From positions 1-16,419 of the forward strand of contig JABFWM010000380.1 in the NCBI GenBank assembly GCA_013362195.1: a stretch of DNA of 16,419 nucleotides. Direction: 5' to 3'. The notes under the pieces are model-generated. The model made no database searches, had not been told where the DNA came from, and saw only the letters and a program-made list of their open reading frames with translations. Source of the DNA: Acidobacteriota bacterium (lineage in GTDB: Bacteria; Acidobacteriota; Vicinamibacteria; Vicinamibacterales; 2-12-FULL-66-21). Of the stretch, positions 13,841-16,419 are shown in pieces. A program made the translations under genes and the position numbers. Numbering within the stretch: the stretch's first letter is position 1; the number at the start of each line of letters is the position of its first letter.

Positions 13841-15682
13841 GCGCTCGTCGATTCCCCGCTTCGGACGCATGTTCGCCGCGAGGATCTTCTTTCGCAGCCG
13901 GATGCTTTTCGGCGTCACCTCGACCAGCTCGTCGTCGTTGATGAACTCGATCGCCTGTTCGAGTCCGAGCCGGCGCGGTGGAATCAGCCGGACGGCTTCG
14001 TCGGCCGTCGACGCGCGCATGTTCGTCTGCTTCTTCTCCTTGGTGACGTTGACGTCGAGGTCGTTCGCGCGCGCGTTCTCGCCGATGATCATCCCCTCGT
14101 ACACCTTCTCGGCCGGCTCGATGAAGATCTCGCCGCGATCCTGCAGGTTCGCGATCGCGTAGGCGGTCGCCGCGCCGGCGCGGTCCGCGACGAGCGCGCC
14201 GGTGTTGCGGGCGGGAATCGCGCCATGCCACGGCTCCCAGCCGGCGAAGAGGTGATTCATGATGCCGGTGCCCTTGGTCTCGGTGAGGAACTGCGATCGG
14301 AACCCGATCAGCCCGCGTGCGGGTATCCGGAATTCGAGGCGCACCCGGCCGCTGCCGTGGTTCACCATCTTGGTCATCGTCCCGCGGCGCGTGCCGACCT
14401 GCGCGATGACGACCCCTTGAAATTCCTCGGCGACGTCGACCACCAGATCCTCGACCGGCTCCATCAGCTGGCCGTTCACGTCCTTCGTCACGATGTCGGG
14501 CCGTGAGACCTGCAGCTCGTACCCTTCGCGGCGCATCATCTCGATCAGGATGGACAGCTGCAGCTCGCCGCGGCCGAGCACCTTCATCTGTTCGGGGGTG
14601 TCGGTGGGCTCGATCTTGATCGAGACGTTGCCGAGCAGCTCGCGGTCCAGGCGATCCTTGATCTGGCGCGAGGTGACGAACTGTCCTTCGCGTCCCGACA
14701 TCGGCGACGTGTTCACGCCGAAGATCATCGAGACGGTCGGCTCGTCGACGGCAATCGCCGGCATCGCCTTGCGCTGCTCGACGTCGGCGATCGTCTCGCC
14801 GATGGTGATGTCCTCGATTCCGGCGAGGCACACGATGTCGCCGGCGGCCGCCTCCCCGATGTCCACGCGCTTCAATCCTTCGAACGCGAACAGCTTCGTG
14901 ATGCGCGTTTCCTGGAACGTGCCGTCCAGTTTGCAGACCGCGACCGGATCGCCGACCTTGACGTGCCCGTGAAACACGCGGCCGACGGCGATGCGCCCGA
15001 GGTAGTCGCTCGAATCGAGATTGGCGACGAGGATCTGCAGCGGTCCTTCGGGATTGCCGCGCGGCGGCGGCACGTGGTCGAGGATCGCGTCGAACAGGGG
15101 CCGCAGATCCTGCCCGGGCTCGTCCATGGTCAGCGTCGATGTGCCGGCCTTCGCGCTGGTGTACAGGATCGGAAACTCCAGCTGCTCTTCGGTAGCATCG
15201 AGATCGATGAAGAGGTCGTAGATCTCGTTGAGCACTTCTTTGACGCGCGCGTCGGGCCGATCGATCTTGTTGATCACGACGATCGGCGGCAGCCGCCGTT
15301 CGAGCGCTTTCCGCAGCACGAACCGCGTCTGGGGCAGCGGCCCTTCCGAGGCGTCGACGAGCAGCATCACGCCGTCGACCATCGCCAGCGTCCGCTCGAC
15401 TTCGCCGCCGAAATCCGCGTGCCCCGGCGTGTCGACGATGTTGATCGTGACGTTGTTGAAGTGGACCGCGGTGTTCTTCGCGAGAATCGTGATGCCGCGC
15501 TCGCGCTCGAGGTCGATGTTGTCCATGGCCCGCTCGGCGACGCGCTCGTTGCTGCGGAACGTGCCGCTCTGCCGGAGCAGGCCGTCGACCAGGGTGGTCT
15601 TGCCATGGTCGACGTGCGCGATGATCGCCACGTTGCGTCTGAGCGCGTTGGCTACGGTCGAGGAAGTCAGGGTGCCGGGCAT
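13838..15682 (-). CDS. typA: Ribosome-associated translational GTPase TypA/BipA
   Basis: The 614-residue product is a full-length TypA/BipA, an EF-G-like GTPase that binds 70S ribosomes and affects 50S assembly and stress or cold adaptation. The G motifs are intact: P-loop AHVDHGKT at 22-29, RERGITI, DTPGHADF, NKID and the SAKAG loop. They are followed by the beta-barrel domain, EF-G-like domains and the TypA-specific C-terminal part (NARANDLDVNVTKEKKQTNMRAS). The ATG at 15682 is chosen because the usual short lead to RRNVAIIAHVDHGKT starts here; the frame extends to a GTG at 15748, but those 22 extra codons look unlike TypA. No Shine-Dalgarno site precedes the ATG. The C-terminal stop lies in the heptad-repeat element. 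It is divergent from the sigma factor gene. Confidence 0.95.
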   Translation of the reverse strand: MPGTLTSSTVANALRRNVAIIAHVDHGKTTLVDGLLRQSGTFRSNERVAERAMDNIDLERERGITILAKNTAVHFNNVTINIVDTPGHADFGGEVERTLAMVDGVMLLVDASEGPLPQTRFVLRKALERRLPPIVVINKIDRPDARVKEVLNEIYDLFIDLDATEEQLEFPILYTSAKAGTSTLTMDEPGQDLRPLFDAILDHVPPPRGNPEGPLQILVANLDSSDYLGRIAVGRVFHGHVKVGDPVAVCKLDGTFQETRITKLFAFEGLKRVDIGEAAAGDIVCLAGIEDITIGETIADVEQRKAMPAIAVDEPTVSMIFGVNTSPMSGREGQFVTSRQIKDRLDRELLGNVSIKIEPTDTPEQMKVLGRGELQLSILIEMMRREGYELQVSRPDIVTKDVNGQLMEPVEDLVVDVAEEFQGVVIAQVGTRRGTMTKMVNHGSGRVRLEFRIPARGLIGFRSQFLTETKGTGIMNHLFAGWEPWHGAIPARNTGALVADRAGAATAYAIANLQDRGEIFIEPAEKVYEGMIIGENARANDLDVNVTKEKKQTNMRASTADEAVRLIPPRRLGLEQAIEFINDDELVEVTPKSIRLRKKILAANMRPKRGIDER

Positions 15683-15688
15683 CCAGTC

Positions 15689-15694
15689 AGTATA
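15689..15694 (-). promoter_or_regulatory. -10-like box placed for a leaderless typA mRNA
   Basis: On the minus strand TATACT ends 6 bases before the typA ATG, so a transcript starting at the usual distance would begin at or next to the start codon. No convincing -35 box is seen 16-18 bases upstream. The absence of a Shine-Dalgarno site fits leaderless translation. Confidence 0.4.
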
Positions 15695-15840
15695 GCGGGT
15701 GGGGCCGCCTCCAGGCACGCTTAAGTTCTTTGTCGCCAGCACCTTCACCGCGAGCGGCCGCCTCGCACGGTCGCGGCCACCCGCACGCGCGCGACGCGTC
15801 GATCAACCAGGCGGCCCCTCTCGCCGTCCAATGTCCGACA

Positions 15841-16419
15841 GTGAGCGGCGGTCCAGACTCGTCGGCGGACACCGACCTCGTCGCCCGGGCGGCGGCTGGC
15901 GACGCGTCCGCGTTTCATGCGCTCGTCGAGCGGCATCGGGCCATGGTGTATCGCGTGGCCTATCAGTTCGCCGGCAATCATCACGACGCCGAGGACATCG
16001 CCCAGGACGTCTTCATCAAGGTGTTCCGGTCGCTCGACCGGTTTCGCTACGATGCGCAGCTGACCTCCTGGCTGTATCGCATCGTGATGAACGCCTGCAT
16101 CGATCACCGCCGGCGCAGCGCGCCGGCCGGCTGGGCGCCGTTCACCGACGATGCGGAACTGCGGATGTTGAATACCCCCGAAGAGGAGCCGGATCCCGAA
16201 GCGCGCGCGTACGGCGGGCAGATCGGTGACGCCGTCGCCGCGGAGGTCGCGCGCCTCCCGCCGGGCCAGCGCCTCGTGTTCACGATGCGGCACCACGAAG
16301 GATTGAAGTTGTCGGAAATTGCGAGCGCCTTGCATCTCGCGGAAGGCACCGTCAAGCGTCAGCTGCACGCGGCCGTGCACCGGCTGCGCGCCGCGCTGCA
16401 CGAGGGATTGGAGGGCCGC
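15841..16419 (+). CDS. ECF-type RNA polymerase sigma factor (3' partial)
   Basis: The frame from GTG 15841 runs off the window end with 193 codons read, near the full length of an ECF sigma factor. Region 2 covers about residues 26-90, with DAEDIAQDVFIKVFRSLDRF (49-68) and TSWLYRIVMNACID (75-88). A linker follows, then region 4 (about 139-188), with LPPGQRLVFTMRHHEGL, SEIASALHLAEGTVKRQL as the helix-turn-helix, and HRLRAAL. These proteins direct RNA polymerase to stress or envelope-response promoters and are usually held by an anti-sigma factor, which would be expected just downstream, outside the window. The frame is open far upstream, but no better start or ribosome site is visible and similarity begins near TDLVARAAAGD, so GTG 15841 is a reasonable but unproven start. 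Confidence 0.88.
   Translation, partial: MSGGPDSSADTDLVARAAAGDASAFHALVERHRAMVYRVAYQFAGNHHDAEDIAQDVFIKVFRSLDRFRYDAQLTSWLYRIVMNACIDHRRRSAPAGWAPFTDDAELRMLNTPEEEPDPEARAYGGQIGDAVAAEVARLPPGQRLVFTMRHHEGLKLSEIASALHLAEGTVKRQLHAAVHRLRAALHEGLEGR

Noticed and set aside
13374..14831. A 485-codon minus-strand frame overlapping the typA 3' half and the heptad region
   Set aside because: It is out of frame with typA, extremely Arg-rich and runs through the repeat array; no domain is visible.
15683..15748. Upstream GTG 15748 as the typA start
   Set aside because: The 22 extra codons do not resemble TypA, and they run through the -10-like box; the conserved N-terminus begins right after ATG 15682.
15831..16229. 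Plus-strand frame beginning ATG 15831 in place of the sigma factor frame
   Set aside because: This frame is Arg-rich and without motifs, while the frame from GTG 15841 gives complete ECF sigma regions 2 and 4.

Overview
The window is dense, very GC-rich bacterial DNA with strong G/C preference at third codon positions, short intergenic gaps and no tRNA, rRNA, transposase, phage or CRISPR sequence. The gene mix (a nas/nir cluster with two [2Fe-2S] pairs in NirB, GH63 glucosidase beside a ROK kinase, DUF2207 protein, REP-like hairpin and degenerate GC-rich heptad repeats) would suit a soil or sediment member of the Acidobacteriota such as Vicinamibacteria. That placement is an inference from style and content; no marker gene proves it.

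Layout. (1) Positions 1-5541, plus strand: an assimilatory nitrate/nitrite operon. It holds the 3' part of a molybdopterin nitrate reductase (nasA-like), nirB, a Rieske-type nirD, a 39-codon unknown ORF and hemD. The first three junctions are all 4-base ATGA overlaps. Nitrate is reduced to nitrite, then NirBD reduces nitrite to ammonium, and HemD supplies uroporphyrinogen III, the precursor of the siroheme NirB needs. (2) Positions 5546-11653, minus strand: a co-directional run of a DUF2207 membrane protein, a cytoplasmic GH63 glucosidase, a signal-peptide-bearing SAM methyltransferase that resembles the FAM173 lysine methyltransferases, and a ROK sugar kinase. The glucosidase and kinase make a plausible release-then-phosphorylate pair. 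(3) Positions 11646-13610: a doubtful 64-codon ORF, a minus-strand HD protein with all the expected residues of a small alarmone (ppGpp) hydrolase, an RlpA-like DPBB protein, and a YbaK/ProXp-type Ala-tRNA(Pro) editing protein whose predicted N-terminus runs through a REP-like hairpin. (4) Positions 13611-13840: a repeat element of CGANRGG-type heptads in opposing arms, filling the whole gap between two convergent genes. (5) Positions 13838-15682, minus strand: typA/bipA, with a -10-like box placed so that its mRNA could be leaderless. (6) Positions 15841-16419, plus strand: an ECF sigma factor cut by the window end.

Most of the window is ordinary metabolism and housekeeping. I found no convincing new multi-gene system. 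The parts most worth a second look are the heptad-repeat element flush with two stop codons, the exported FAM173-like methyltransferase, the hairpin at the start of the editing protein, the stand-alone alarmone hydrolase, and the tiny coupled ORF in the nir operon.
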